Assembly (NCBI RefSeq): GCF_036850765.1
Contig: NC_089492.1
Location: forward strand, 292,476,590-292,540,589
Origin: Saccopteryx bilineata
Taxonomy: Eukaryota; Chordata; Mammalia; Chiroptera; Emballonuridae
DNA: 64,000 nucleotides
Direction: 5' to 3'
Shown: positions 42,733 through 53,404 of the stretch, in pieces
Layout of the letters: the number at the start of each line of letters is the position of its first letter
How positions within the stretch are numbered: position 1 is the stretch's first letter
Notes under the pieces: model-generated
Databases searched by the model: none
The model's input: only the letters and a program-made list of their open reading frames with translations
What the model was told of the DNA's origin: nothing
Made by a program: the position numbers and the translations under genes

Positions 42733-45700
42733 GATAGAGTCAGAGAGAAGGATAGACAGGGACAGACAGACAGGAATGGAGAGAGATGAAAAGCATCAAT
42801 CATCAGTTTTTCCTTGTGACACCTTAGTTTTTCATTGATTGCTTTCTCATATGTGCCTTGACCATGGGCCTTCAACAGACTGAGGAACCCCTTGCTCGAG
42901 CCAGCGACCTTGGGTCTAAGCTGGTGAACTTTGCTCAAACCAGATGAACCTGCGCTCAAGCTGGTGACCTAGGGGTCTCGAACCTTGGTCCTCTGCATCC
43001 CAGTCCGATGCTCTATCCACTGTGCCACCGCCTGGTCAGGCGCTACTGACTTTTAAGCTAGGTGGTTTTTAATTGTAAAAGTTTAGAGTCAACTGTGGGG
43101 GAGTTAAGGGTGTTATATTCAGTGGGACACTTGAATCCATGTAAATACAATAAATTAAAATTAATAAAAATTAAAAAAAGTATTAGGAAAATTTTTTAAA
43201 AAGTGTCAACTGAGTTATTCACGCAGTGGTATAGACGTGGACTTCACCCATGTACAAGTCAGCAGGAAGCCTGGGTCCTGAGGGTCTACAGTGGTCTTTG
43301 GGTACAGTGCCCTGTAGGTGGTTTGGGTATCTGTGGGAAGCCTGGCATCCTCTGCCTTGTGCAGGGAGGTGTTAGGGTTAGAGTTCGAGTATTAGGCAAA
43401 GGGCACTGGCCTGGGGTTTCTGCTGGAGCAGTTCTGAGTAATGTTTGTTCCAGGACCTGTCAGAGAGTGGTTTTAGGGGCTCAAGAACAGCGTGTGTGAG
43501 ATCAGGAACCACGGAGGTGAATCGTGCGGGCGTCAGGCAGCCAGTGCCTGGGAGATGTGGCTTCTGAGGGCCTTCCAGGTGGGATGAACACCTCCCACCT
43601 GGAGGGAGGGAGGCTGGCCATTGTGGATTTGGCTGACCCAGCTGTGGGGCCTGTGCAGGACCCGACACAACTGTTGAGGAGGCACATGCTATGCCTGTTC
43701 TCATGTAAACACCCTTTTCTCGTAAAAGGCATATCCAGGACCCAGCCAGCCAGCGACTGACGTGGAACAAGGCCCCAAAGAGTGTTCTCGTCATCAAGAA
43801 GATCCGGGACGCCAGCCTGCTACAGCCCTTCAAGGAGCTCTGCATGTACTTGATGGAGGTGAGCAGGTGGGGGGGCGACTCCGGAAGTCCCCTCTGTCAT
43901 CTCCCTGCTTCCCTCTGTGCCAGCAGGATCTCACCTTGAGTGTTGGGTGTCCTAGAGTGGGGCACAGGGCAAGCCTCCTGCCTGGGTTTCCAGGGGTCTG
44001 AGTCCAGGGCTAGTGAAGTCAGAGGCTCACTCCATAGTCTCAGACCACTGTCTGTGCAGTGAAGGCGGTCTGCAGCCGAGACACTGGAAGTGGTTTTCCC
44101 CAATCGCAAAGGGTTGGAGATGGCCAGGCCTTGTTTGTGGTGGGGCTGACGCGCCCATCTGCCCCCAGGAGAACAGCATGCTTGTGTATGTGGAGAAGAA
44201 GGTACTAGAAGACCCCGCCATCGTGGGTGACGACAGCTTTGGGCCAGTGAAGAAGAAGTTCTGCACCTTCAGAGAAGGCAAGCTGCCTGGTCCTGTGCCT
44301 GCGGGAGTGCCCGGCATCCTGCCCCGTCCTGGGCGGTGCGAACGCTTTTCTTGTTCTGCTTTCTAGACTATGATGACATTTCCAACCAGATTGATTTCAT
44401 CATCTGCCTGGGGGGTGACGGGACCCTGCTGTACGCCTCCTCGCTGTTTCAGGTGAGGTCTCATGCCACTTCATGCTGCAGGGCTGAGCAGTTAGCTGTC
44501 CAGTGCTCTCAATCTAATGCAGATGCAGATTTGCAAACAGGCCAGGTGGTGTGCCTGCTCTGTCTGGGGTTTTGAGCTGGGGGAGGGTGGGGCCGTGGTG
44601 GGGTCTGGGGCACAAGGGCAGCATTGTAGGCTGACCTTCCAGGGCATGGAGGGGACTCTGAGCTGTGCCAGAAGGTGAGGGTTTGCACAGAAGCCTAGTG
44701 AGGTCGTCCTGAGTTTTGAGCTGACCGTCACTTCTGGCCAGGCTCCAGCCAGGAACATCAGACGTCAGGCATGGAGGCTGCTGATCAGGGCCTGGACGCG
44801 AGCTTCTCCTGGCCTTGTTGACCTCAGTGGTTACTTCACGTCAGCCACATCCCACCGTCCCTGCCAGGCACCAACCCTGGGGCACTTGTGGTTGTGTGAC
44901 ATGGATGACTTTTAGGTAGACTGGCCCGAGACTGAGTGACCGTCCCCATTGACTCAACAGGGCAGCGTGCCTCCGGTTATGGCATTCCACTTGGGCTCCC
45001 TGGGCTTCTTGACTCCCTTCAACTTTGAGAACTTTCAGACCCAAGTTACTCAGGTGATACAGGGTGAGTCAGAATGTTCTGGAACTGGCTCTGTCTTCTC
45101 TCTTGGTTTTGGGTTTGATGTGCATAGTAACATTTGAGTTTTTAGAGATTCACAGACTTCTAAATTTTGACTGGTTCAGACATTTGTTCCTTACATTGAG
45201 AGGTCTGAGCAGATCATAGGTTTAAGGCACTGTATGTGTTGAGTAGCAGTGACTTGATTTTCAGAAAAGACAAGAATATTACTCTCACTTTGGGAGAAGA
45301 AAGGGGGGTGGTCCCTGCTTCTTCCTCTGAGGTATGACCCATCTGGGCCCCCAGGAAATGCAGCTGTTATTCTTCGGAGCCGGCTGAATGTCAAGGTCGT
45401 GAAGGAGCTCAGAGGGAAGAAGACTGCCATCCCCAATGGGGTCAGTGAGAATGGGGTTCTGGCCTCAGAGCGGGACACAGAGGTCGGAAAGCAGGTCATG
45501 CAGTACCAGGTTTGTGGACATGTCCTTTGGCTTGTCTCCGGCTGTCTGTGGCCTTGGGAAGGAGCACAGGGTGAGGGGACTTTGGATGGACCCAAGGGGA
45601 GCCCTAGCCCATCCTCAGGACCTTTCAGACAACCCAGGAGCAACACAGGTGCTGGTGGGGCAGACTCACCGGGAGGCGCTACCTGGCTCCTCTGTGCAGT

Positions 45701-47326
45701 GGCCTCACCATCCCTTCCCCCACTCCTACCCCCAGGTTTTGAACGAGGTGGTGATTGACAGAGGCCCCTCCTCCTACCTGTCCAATGTAGACGTCTACCT
45801 GGACGGGCACCTCATCACCACGGTGCAGGGCGATGGTACGTGGGCATTGGGTCTCTTGTGGGCACCCTGGGAATTCCGCACCAGGTGGAGGGCCATGGAG
45901 AGTGACCCAGCGACCTGTTCCTCAGGTGTGATTGTCTCCACCCCGACGGGCAGCACGGCATATGCGGCGGCAGCTGGGGCCTCCATGATCCACCCCAACG
46001 TGCCAGCCATGATGATCACGCCCATCTGCCCCCATTCACTGTCATTCCGGCCCATTGTGGTCCCCGCAGGGGTCGAGCTCAAGGTCAGAACCCATGCTCT
46101 CCACTTTTTCTGGTTTGAGTCCTTGCCTGGGACCTGTAGTACTGACCACCAGTTCTGGGCCAAGGTGGCCCTGTTCCCCCGTGCCTCTAGGCTGTGGGCC
46201 CCACCGTGCTGAGTGCCAGAAAAGGCCTCCCTCCCGTCTTTATCTCTGCCCACTGGGCTCATGCCACTAAGGTTGTAGTGGGAGAGTGCGGCCATGCTCT
46301 CTGTCCTTATGGAGTAGGGCCTGTTCCTGTTGGTTGGGGACTGGGTGAGCGGCCCCAGGTGAGGAATGAACTCTGGCGGGTGGGCCCGCCTCTGCACAGA
46401 GCTCAGTGAGCTAGACCAGACACCTGGACAGCCATCTGTCCTCTCTCCCCCAGAGCTGATGTCAGCAAGACATATAATGCTTTCATGTCCTGGAACTGGC
46501 CTTGGCCTGTAGTGGGTGCTGTGGACACCTCCAGTGCTCCCCCTGGTCTGTGCCACCCTGTCAGGGTGGGGGTCTAGGTGCCAGCTGTGCCCATGCAAGC
46601 TCATACCTTTCCTGCTTAATGCCTTTAGATCATGCTGTCACCAGAAGCAAGGAACACCGTGTGGGTGTCCTTTGATGGACGGAAGAGGCAGGAGATCCGC
46701 CACGGAGACAGGTGGGTGGGCCGCTGGTCTAGAGGCGGATGTGAAGAATTAGGTGTGTGCTGGTCTGCTGCCCTCAGTCCCTGCCAGGGGTGACATGTGC
46801 AACCTGGAGGCACAACTTGTCACCAAGAGTCCTTGTCTCATATTGTCATATCGGGGGAATCCACGCCTTTCGTGCAGCCTGTCACACACATAGGTTGCTG
46901 TGCATGGCCGTGTTGACGGTGACTTGTTTAGCTCCCTTCTGGCTGCACCTGTCAGCTCTGTCCCCTCATTGTCCCTGTCCCTCCCGGGGTCTTCTCCAAG
47001 GACTGGGGTGGGCTAAGCATGTCCATGGCTCTGTCCCAGGACATACAACAGTACCACTGGGGCCCGTGGGCAGGCTGGGGAGCCATGGTGAGGGTGGGCG
47101 CTGCCTTGGGGAGGGTCCTGACTGGCCTGGGTGGCAGGTGCCTGGGCTCAGCGTGCTGTGTTGTGTCCCTAGCATCAGCATCACTACCTCGTGCTACCCG
47201 CTCCCCTCCATCTGCGTCCAAGACCCTGTGAGCGACTGGTTTGAGAGCCTGGCCCAGTGTCTGCACTGGAACGTGCGCAAGCGGCAGGCACACTTCACAG
47301 ACGAGGAGGGCGAGGAGGAGGGCTAG
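38117..47326 (+). CDS. NADK: NADK, cytosolic NAD kinase, complete (445 aa over 11 exons)
   Basis: NAD kinase uses ATP to phosphorylate NAD+ to NADP+, the only route to new cellular NADP. Eleven coding exons join in phase to 1,338 nt including the stop: 445 residues against 446 recalled for human. Family marks are present: the GGDGT nucleotide-binding motif at residues 182-186, NE at 284-285 (LNEVVIDRG), and the glycine-rich TPTGSTAY at 320-327. The N-terminal segment [11 protein letters not shown], which holds the insulin/Akt-phosphorylated serines of the human protein, is kept. The extreme N-terminus and the acidic tail ([10 protein letters not shown]) diverge most. The start is the first ATG of exon 2; a second in-frame ATG lies two codons later. 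There is no targeting peptide, in keeping with a cytosolic enzyme. One intron looks like GC-AG. Confidence 0.97.
38293..40064. other. NADK intron 2, no recognised feature
   Basis: 1.77 kb free of SINEs, GC-rich in its first half. No alternative exon with clear coding content was recognised. Confidence 0.55.
40065..40148 (+). CDS. NADK: NADK exon 3, residues 59-86
   Basis: 84 bp between TCTCACAG and GTGAGT. It reads [20 protein letters not shown], including the RTRSLHG phosphosite context known in human NADK, and leaves AT of Met87. Confidence 0.95.
40711..41045 (+). repeat. SINE-A copy
   Basis: Head GCCTGACCAGGTGGTGGCGC; close to the family consensus; tail AACAACAACAAC. Confidence 0.9.
41061..41270 (+). 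repeat. SINE-D copy
   Basis: GACCCTGGCTGATTAGCTCA head, GTACAAGAAGCAACCAATGG middle, tail AATAAATG. Confidence 0.82.
41271..42429. other. NADK intron 3, no recognised feature
   Basis: Unique-looking GC-rich intronic DNA; nothing identified. Confidence 0.5.
42430..42692 (-). mobile_element. L1 3'-end fragment
   Basis: TTTTAGGTTCACAACAAATT and CATTGACATGGCATCCTCAC match the usual 3' UTR of old mammalian L1 read on the minus strand. Confidence 0.6.
42696..43041 (-). repeat. SINE-A copy with 34-T tail
   Basis: T run 42696-42729, then ACAGATAGAGTCAGAGAGAA; ends CCGCCTGGTCAGGC. Confidence 0.88.
43085..43200 (+). mobile_element. Possible short L1 3' tail
   Basis: AT-rich ending with several AATAAA-like words (ACAATAAATTAAAATTAATA) and poly-A. 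It looks like a 5'-truncated retroposon tail, but no target copy was found. Confidence 0.3.
43729..43858 (+). CDS. NADK: NADK exon 4, residues 87-130
   Basis: 130 bp starting after TAAAAG and ending at GTGAGC in phase 0. It encodes [20 protein letters not shown] and the start of the catalytic core ([19 protein letters not shown]). Confidence 0.95.
44169..44277 (+). CDS. NADK: NADK exon 5, residues 131-167, followed by a GC donor
   Basis: 109 bp after a CCCCCAG acceptor. It encodes [19 protein letters not shown] and KKKFCTFRE. To keep frame with the next exon (DYDDISNQ) it must end GAAG with GCAAGC as donor: a GC-AG intron of 89 bp. No GT nearby preserves the protein. Confidence 0.92.
44367..44452 (+). 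CDS. NADK: NADK exon 6, residues 167-195, nucleotide-binding motif
   Basis: 86 bp from TTTCTAG to GTGAGG. It carries the family-defining [17 protein letters not shown]. The GGDG loop at 182-185 binds ATP phosphates and the dinucleotide, and its Asp is essential in studied NAD kinases. Confidence 0.96.
44961..45063 (+). CDS. NADK: NADK exon 7, residues 196-230
   Basis: 103 bp from CAACAG to GTGAGT. It reads [20 protein letters not shown] and then [14 protein letters not shown], the conserved segment after the GGDG loop. Confidence 0.95.
45355..45509 (+). CDS. NADK: NADK exon 8, residues 230-281
   Basis: 155 bp from CCCCCAG to GTTTGT. It encodes [20 protein letters not shown], then a variable loop ([19 protein letters not shown]) that differs from recalled human, ending QVMQYQ. 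The variable loop is a surface insert of vertebrate NADK. Confidence 0.94.
45736..45835 (+). CDS. NADK: NADK exon 9, residues 282-315, NE motif
   Basis: 100 bp from CCCCCAG to [26 protein letters not shown] contains the NAD-binding Asn284-Glu285 pair. It ends in TTVQGDG, whose last Gly codon is split. Confidence 0.96.
45926..46083 (+). CDS. NADK: NADK exon 10, residues 315-367
   Basis: 158 bp from TTCCTCAG to GTCAGA. It contains [20 protein letters not shown] and [17 protein letters not shown], the most conserved C-terminal blocks of NAD kinases. Confidence 0.96.
46629..46711 (+). CDS. NADK: NADK exon 11, residues 368-394
   Basis: 83 bp from CTTTAG to GTGGGT. It encodes [20 protein letters not shown] and QEIRHGD, and leaves AG of Ser395. 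Confidence 0.95.
47173..47326 (+). CDS. NADK: NADK exon 12, residues 395-445 and stop
   Basis: The acceptor GTCCCTAG leads to [20 protein letters not shown], then [20 protein letters not shown] and an acidic end, with TAG at 47324-47326. The acidic tail is less uniformly glutamate than the recalled human run and is a natural site of length variation. Confidence 0.95.
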
Positions 47327-47687
47327 CCACACGCCTGCTGCTTGTGGGCGCTGTCCACAGTCGTGCCTGTGGAGGCGGGCATCAGATGTCACGTCACTTC
47401 TGTCTGGAGCCAGAGAAAGAGCCTGGAATCTGCCTTTTGTCGACCTGATCAGCCGTTTTTAACATTTTAAATGAGACTTTTTTTTTTTTTTTTTGCATTT
47501 CTAAATAAGCCCAGTAAGCAACAGCCAGAGGTCTGAAAGCAACATCGCACTCTGCTTTTGTCAGAGCCTATCTCCGGGCAGGGGTCTGAGCTGCATGGGT
47601 TCTTCGTAATTCCTTGTTAGGAAACTTCACAAATCAGTCTATTACATTGAGGGGATCAGAATGGATGGATCTATCCTTTGGTGTTGA

Positions 47688-47693
47688 AATAAA
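47688..47693 (+). terminator. Possible proximal poly(A) signal of NADK
   Basis: AATAAA about 360 bp after the stop, followed by ATGTCTCAC. Use is uncertain. Confidence 0.45.
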
Positions 47694-49105
47694 TGTCTCA
47701 CAGCCAAAAGTCTTCCTTTAGCCACACGCTTTCCCTAATCTTGCACCTTCCCCTAAATCTCCTCAAGGGGAACACGTGTGAAGAGCACTTGGGAAGTGAC
47801 TGCTGGCTGGTAAGCGATGGTTCTCCTCCCTCACTTTTGCCTGCGCAGTCCCCAGGCCCTGACTTTTACCCCTGCTTTGGTGTGACAGGTACCACAGAGT
47901 GTCACAGTGGCCTGTGAACCTGGTAGTGGCCAGGTGAAAGGTCGACCCACACACATTCCTCACGGTCAGGGTCAGCACCCTCCACACCTGGAAGGCATTT
48001 TAAATTCTATAATTTTTAGAGTCTCCTAAAACTCTAGAGTGCTTTTGTGCAGGTTCTGTTAGGCACAGTTGGAAGATTTCAGAGGGAAAGGTTTGTACTT
48101 TGGTGAAATGGAGCCTTAGTCCTTGTTTGTGTGTGTTCTGTGACATGTGTGGGACCATCTGTTCAGTCCGGCTTGGCCACCATGGGGTGACTATTAGAAA
48201 ACCATGGGCCTTTGCAGTCATCACAAAAAGACTGGGACAAATAGGTTAGTGCAGAGGGGGGAGTGGTGACATTTCCTGTGGGTTCTGTGGTACAAAGACA
48301 CCCCATCATTCCAGCAGTCACCTCTCCCTTGGCCAGCTGGCTGGGGTGTGTGCAAGCATGTGCACGTGTGTTTGCCACACAGGACCCAGAGCCTGTGTGG
48401 AGTCCATAGTAGGAGCCGACGCTCTCTGTGCATGTGGCTTTGGCCCCCTTGCCCAACAGTTGTCCTAAATCTGGGCCTGTTTCAAATGCTGATTTCTCTT
48501 TGGCATTTCATCTAATAGATTGTGAGGAAGGGAAGGGCTGAACACCAACCCTGGGCATCAAATCTGGAGTGATGGGTAGGGCTGTGCCATGCCCATTGGA
48601 GAGACATGTGCCCCAATTTTGTGCTAATTAGGTGTCCAGGGTCACATGTGCACCACCCTCTGTGGGGTCTCTAGAGAGCTGGATCTGCAGCCTGAGCACT
48701 GTCTCTGCTGTCATGTGTGTGTTGACAAGTCCCCTACTCTTATCCCTGGGAGGGCACTTAAGCATCTGGACCTCAGTGGTGCTTGCCAGTTGGCCTGGTT
48801 TTGAGCATGCAGGTGGACTCTCACTGCTACCTGTCTGCCCATCTGGCGGAACAGCCTCATGCAGGCTGAGAGGGAGCTGAATGCAAATTCCCAGCTTTAG
48901 GTCCAAAAGAGGGATGTTTGGAATTTAGATCACCTGTTTGGCCAAAAAAAAAAAAAATTAACCCAGCCCTGAAGTAGCATGAATGTTGGGATAATCTAGA
49001 AAGCTTTGGATTTTTTGAAGTAAATTCTTAATGTTTCATATTGTTAATATCCTGGAAATTTATTAAATGTTGCTGAAAGCTTTATTACTATTTTCAGATC
49101 CTTTA

Positions 49106-49111
49106 AATAAA
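49106..49111 (+). terminator. Distal poly(A) signal of NADK
   Basis: CTTTAAATAAACAGACTTG is followed by a GTGTTGAGTG downstream element, a good cleavage context. It is the likely main NADK end, just upstream of the next CpG island. Confidence 0.7.
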
Positions 49112-49130
49112 CAGACTTGTTTTAAAAATG

Positions 49131-49989
49131 GTGTTGAGTGACTTTATTAGTTGGTTCTTTGTAACCAACTCAGAACACTGAAATAGGTGGGCTGGGTCCT
49201 CCAGAGTCCATGGATACCTAGCAAGTGCCCTCAGCATACATGGGAGATGGTGCTCTGTTCTGGCAGCCCCCAGAATCCTGTCCCAACTGCTCCCTCAGCC
49301 ATGCTGTAAGTAATGGCAGGCCTCAGGATTTGGCAGGTGTCCTCCCCAAGGGGCTCGGGACTAGGTGTCCCTGGGTAGGGGCTGTGGGTGTGGACACCTG
49401 TCCTGCAGGGAGGAGCAGAAGAGGTGAGAGACTACAGAAAGGATGGGGGACCAAATTTAGAGGGGGGGGGGGCTTTGAGTCCCCAGAGGTCCTCACCCTG
49501 CTCCATCCTGGCCTGTTGGGGCAGTGGAGCAGCTGCCTCCCTCCCCTGCTCCTTCCCTGGTTCCTCTTGGTCGTGGGCAAGGCTGGCCCGAGTCTTGACC
49601 CAGAGGGGCTGGCTCACTGGTTGGCGTGGACAGTGCACACAGGCCACCCTTCTCCACAAAGGCTGCTGACCTCTGGGCCTTCTCCCATATTGTACCCCTC
49701 ACTCCGTCGCCGAGGGGAGCACTGACGGCCCTTGGCATACCCCAAGTGCCCGCATCGCTAAGGGAAATAAGGGCGGACACAATCCCTGAGGAACTGGGGC
49801 GGCCCATCCGAGACCACCAGCGGCTCAGAAACAGCCCGCAATTTAAATGATGAACTGTTTATTTCTGCAACTTTACGCTTAATATTTTGTGGCCCTGGGT
49901 GACCTCGGGTAACTGATGCCATGGGAAGTGAAGCCGCGGATAAAGCACAACCGTCGGTCTCCTTTGACTGGACTTGCCGTCCCCAAACA
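49131..49989. other. NADK-SLC35E2 intergenic, no recognised feature
   Basis: Short GC-rich spacer with overlapping open frames on both strands and no recognisable protein. Confidence 0.5.
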
Positions 49990-50424
49990 AGAGAAACAAA
50001 AGCTGGACGGGCGAAAGCCAGCCACAGGGTGGGGAGCAGTCCCGCAGGCCGGAAGAGGCTCCGATTTTTCCGCTACGTCACTTCCGAACAGAGTACTTCC
50101 GCTGTGGCGGGCCCTGCCCCTGGGCTGCGCTGGGGCGCCGGCCGCTCCATGGAGAGGCGCTACGCGCCGGGTCCCGCTGCCCGCCCTCCCGAGGGAGTGG
50201 CCGCGCGAGGTTCTGCTCACCCGGCGAGCTTGCTCGGGGCCCTCTCGGTGTCCGCGAGAAGCCCTCCCGCCCCGCAGCCTCGCAGACCCATGTCCCAGGC
50301 GCGCCTCCCTGGCTCGGCGGCCGCGCTCGTTCTCGGCGTTCGCCCATTCAGTGCCGCGCGCCCTTAAGACACCGACGCGGGGGGGGGCGGGGGGAGGGTC
50401 GGCCACCCGAGTCAGGGAGGCTCC

Positions 50425-50434
50425 GTCACGTGAC
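50425..50434. promoter_or_regulatory. GTCACGTGAC E-box (USF/TFEB type)
   Basis: A perfect 10-bp palindrome matching the CLEAR/USF consensus inside the CpG island, about 105 bp upstream of the candidate exon-1 donor at 50541. Occupancy is not known. Confidence 0.5.
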
Positions 50435-50439
50435 CAGCT

Positions 50440-50540
50440 CCTCGCGGCCCGCCTCCCAGCCCGGCTGCGGGGACGCGGAGGGTCGGAGGGTCCGAGGGTC
50501 CGGGCGGGCTCCTCGGTGCGTGGCTCCCCCGTGCGTGACG
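50440..50540 (+). other. SLC35E2: Candidate SLC35E2 non-coding exon 1
   Basis: A strong donor (GTGACG|GTGAGC at 50541) in the CpG island is the best candidate to splice to the SLC35E2 start-codon exon 12 kb downstream. The 5' end is a guess, and no transcript evidence is available. Confidence 0.4.
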
Positions 50541-51339
50541 GTGAGCCGCGGGGCAGCCGAGGGCATCCGCAGGCTGAGGCCGGTGGTCCCGATGCGCACT
50601 GAGACCCCGCGCTGGCTGTCATTCCGCGGCCCATCCGGCCGGTGGGTGACGGGGCCCCGGAGTCCCGCGGCGAAACCTCCCTTATTACGCGCGCTCGGGG
50701 TGGGGATGTCTTCCCGCTAGAGGGCGGGCCGCGCGCGGGGAGGCCTCTCGGGCTCCCAGAGGGTCCCCCAGCCCAGTGGCTCCCGGGCCCCCTCGTTGGG
50801 AGCCGAAGAGTGATGCTTCCTAAGGTCGGGTATCCAGTGGACGCGGGAAACGCTGAATAAAACCAACGACAACGGTTGCCCTCAGGACCTAAGCCCTGCG
50901 CCCTGGCGCGTTCGCAGCCACCGCGCCAAGGACCCCGTCCTTTCCCCGGCGCACCAGTCGGCCCACGCCCCGGAGCTGCTGCCCTCGTAGTGCCCCTGTC
51001 GTCCCGAGGCTGTCCCTTCCTCCCAGCGCCCCTAACCCTGAGGCCGCCTAGGGCCGTCCCTGGCTCTCCATCACGCCCCCGTCCGCTCTTTTTCAAGCGC
51101 CTTCACCTCATGGCGAAGCCACCCCACCTATTGCCCCCGCCTTGCGGGCCCCACCCGAGGCCACGGCCCGACCCCAGGGCGCTCGTCCGCTTCACGTGAG
51201 GCCTTGGCTCCGGTTGCGGAGGACGCGCCGCGGGTTTAGGGGGTGCTACCCTCCCGCGCTGCGCTTGGTTCCCGCAGGGGTGGCCGGCAGGTTACACAGG
51301 TGCGGCCTGACGGCGCCGAGGGGCAGTAGGGTCACGGCC

Positions 51340-51955
51340 TCGGGGGTTATTGCATTTTAAACCCAGGCACCGAAGCGCCCCCGGGATGGACATGGCTCTG
51401 GGACAGGTGCAGCCGCTTCCTCCGTTCCGGAGCCGAAGGGCATGATCGCCCACAAATTCATTGCATTTGGTGATTTTTCTGCCCAGGATTTTAGAAAACT
51501 GAAAATTAAATAATGGCTGATATCCTGCCGAGTGCTGATTCTGGCGACTGTGGTCTCGTAAGTCGGGTTGGGAAACTCCCGGGCAGGCCCAGAGTTAGTA
51601 CCCTGGAGGCTTTGGACACACTGCTCACCGCAGCTCTAGAAAATAAAAATCCTTTTATTTAGAGGCGGAGTCCTTGTTCAGCGGCTTTTTAAAGGTTTGT
51701 TTTTTTAGTAGCGTGCATGTACTTTACTGAAAATATTTAAAGTTGCAAGTAACATCTTACAGCAAAATGAAACTATCAGACAGCACAAAAAGGGACGTTA
51801 GGAGGAATAAAAAGGCTTTTACTTTAAAGAAATCCATTTTGTAGACACTACAAAATGGAGAGAAGCGGGGGGGGGGCAAAAAAATTAACATCTTCAATGC
51901 CACACACCCCCAACCATATATAGTTGATGACTTGTGCATGTTATGAACCATTTGT
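51340..51955. other. SLC35E2 intron 1, no recognised feature
   Basis: AT-rich sequence downstream of the CpG island. Inverted words (CATTTTGTAGACAC / CACTACAAAATGGA, 51836-51856) are probably chance. Confidence 0.45.
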
Positions 51956-51959
51956 ACTT

Positions 51960-52310
51960 TTTAAATCAGGGCATATTGTACAAAGTTCTTGTAACTTTGC
52001 TCCCAATCTATGACAAATGTATTTTTGTCAAAACTTGTAGGGCTACAGTGTGTCACAACAACTGCCAAAGTTTATAACAAATTCCTTCCTGGATACTTGG
52101 GTAGTGTCCAGTTTCTGAGCCTTAAAAACAAAGCTGTTTGAATAGCCTTATATGTACAAGCATAGACTTTGTTGGGTCTGTTTCTTTAGGATAAATTCCC
52201 AGAGGTGAACTTTCTGAATTACAGCGTATGAAGTCTGTAGACTTTTGGTACACACAGTTTACCTAAAATGCCCCTTTGATAGTTTGAACCAATCTAGATT
52301 CCTTGCCGAG
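51960..52310 (-). mobile_element. L1 3'-end fragment
   Basis: TAGGATAAATTCCCAGAGGT and related words match the antisense 3' region of L1ME-like elements. Confidence 0.55.
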
Positions 52311-52319
52311 CATTTGAGG

Positions 52320-52425
52320 ACATTTTTAAAAATTAAATTTATTGGGATGATATTGGTTAATAAGATTATATAGATTTCAGGAATACAATTCTATAATACA
52401 TCATCTGTATTGAGGACATCTTCAA
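52320..52425 (-). mobile_element. Short L1 tail of a bat-type subfamily
   Basis: AAATTTATTGGGATGATATT then ACAATTCTATAATACATCAT, a recurring L1 3' end in bat genomes, read on the minus strand. Confidence 0.6.
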
Positions 52426-53400
52426 TTATTTGTTGTAGAACAGGAATTCTTAACCTCGGGCCATTGGGCATTGAAAAATTGGATGGGGAAAAATTGGCGT
52501 CTTTATTTTCGCTGAGTTCACTCCAGCTCGACTTTCCTTCAGTGATGGGTGTACCATGATGGGACAGGTAGCATCATGGCTTGGTCTCTGCGTTAGAGCC
52601 CAGACACCTTCCCAGCTGGTCCTGAGCCCCTCCCTGCAAGGCTTGGAGGCTGGACCCTGTTTAGGCCGTGTCATGCAGTGCAGCACTTAAATGTAGTAAG
52701 AATGTCACAGATTTGTTTCTTGTAATGTCCCATTTCAGCAGAACTGGTTTCCTTTTCGTCTTACATGTGCACATTCTTCTGAGGGTGGGTCCAGACAGGA
52801 GAAAGGTTAAGAGCCAAGCCCTGGCCTAGCAAAGGCAGCTCATTAGTTACCTACTCCATGCTGGGTGGGGAAAGCTTACGGTTAGTTCTTGTTATTTGTG
52901 CTATCACCTGCAAGGAAGGGAATTCAGACCTTTGTCACTTAGGACCTTGGGTGCTCGAGTGCCAGTGCCCCATGTCCAGCCCGCTCTGCCCAGGCAGACT
53001 CAGGTAAGAGTGGCTGCTGGGTATTACAGTCAATTTTTCCTTGTCAGAATAGGGCCACTGACCTTCAATCTTTTTTGGGACAGGACTTCTCACTGGAAGA
53101 AACTTGAATCACGTGGGTTAAGGAAGAGCTGTCCCTGGGAACACATGAGCTGGAGTCTGAGAAGGCATCTGTGATTCTGACCACGACCTGGGTGAGTAGA
53201 ACCATTTGAGCTCAGGACCACCTGACCCCCATCTCTTTCTAGTTTTTGTGTGTGATGCCCAGCACAGCCTCTAAGGGTCTTTACTGCATCCCAGAGTGCC
53301 CACTGCTTAATTCTTTTCAAGATCCAAACCAAGCTAATTACCAATGATAAACATTGGTTTCATTTGATCAACCGCTAGCCATGTTGGGAAGACCTGTGTG
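52426..53400. other. SLC35E2 intron 1, no recognised feature
   Basis: Unique-looking sequence; nothing identified. Confidence 0.45.
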
Positions 53401-53404
53401 TCCC

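Larger units (their letters stand above)
47327..49130 (+). other. NADK: NADK 3' UTR
   Basis: About 1.8 kb after the stop without SINE insertions, in contrast to the SINE-filled introns upstream. Two AATAAA signals suggest a short and a long form. The segment just before the distal signal (48960-49130) is AT-rich and looks like a typical 3' end. Confidence 0.7.
49990..51330 (+). promoter_or_regulatory. CpG island, probable SLC35E2 promoter
   Basis: About 1.3 kb of very CpG-rich DNA between NADK and SLC35E2. It holds ETS-like sites (GCCGGAAG at 50047, CACTTCCG at 50079, TACTTCCGC at 50094), a CRE-like TACGTCA at 50074 and a CACGTG palindrome at 50425-50434. With no TATA box, it is probably a broad housekeeping promoter. 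Assignment to SLC35E2 rests on gene order and orientation. Divergent transcription is possible but unsupported. Confidence 0.7.

Noticed and set aside
45436..46212. Plus-strand 258-codon frame through NADK exons 8-10
   Set aside because: Reads through introns and uses the wrong frame for exon 8; splice sites and phase support separate exons.
45795..46604. Minus-strand 269-codon frame opposite NADK
   Set aside because: Antisense shadow of two NADK exons and the introns between; the sense strand gives the true protein.
50074..50103. Bidirectional promoter driving an unknown minus-strand gene
   Set aside because: ETS and CRE-like sites can support divergent transcription, but no minus-strand exon with coding content or splice sites was found upstream.
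49879..51096. Minus-strand open frame of 405 codons
   Set aside because: It lies across a CpG island where stop codons are rare. The translation is low-complexity Arg/Gly/Pro/Ala with no recognisable domain, and similar long frames exist in other phases.
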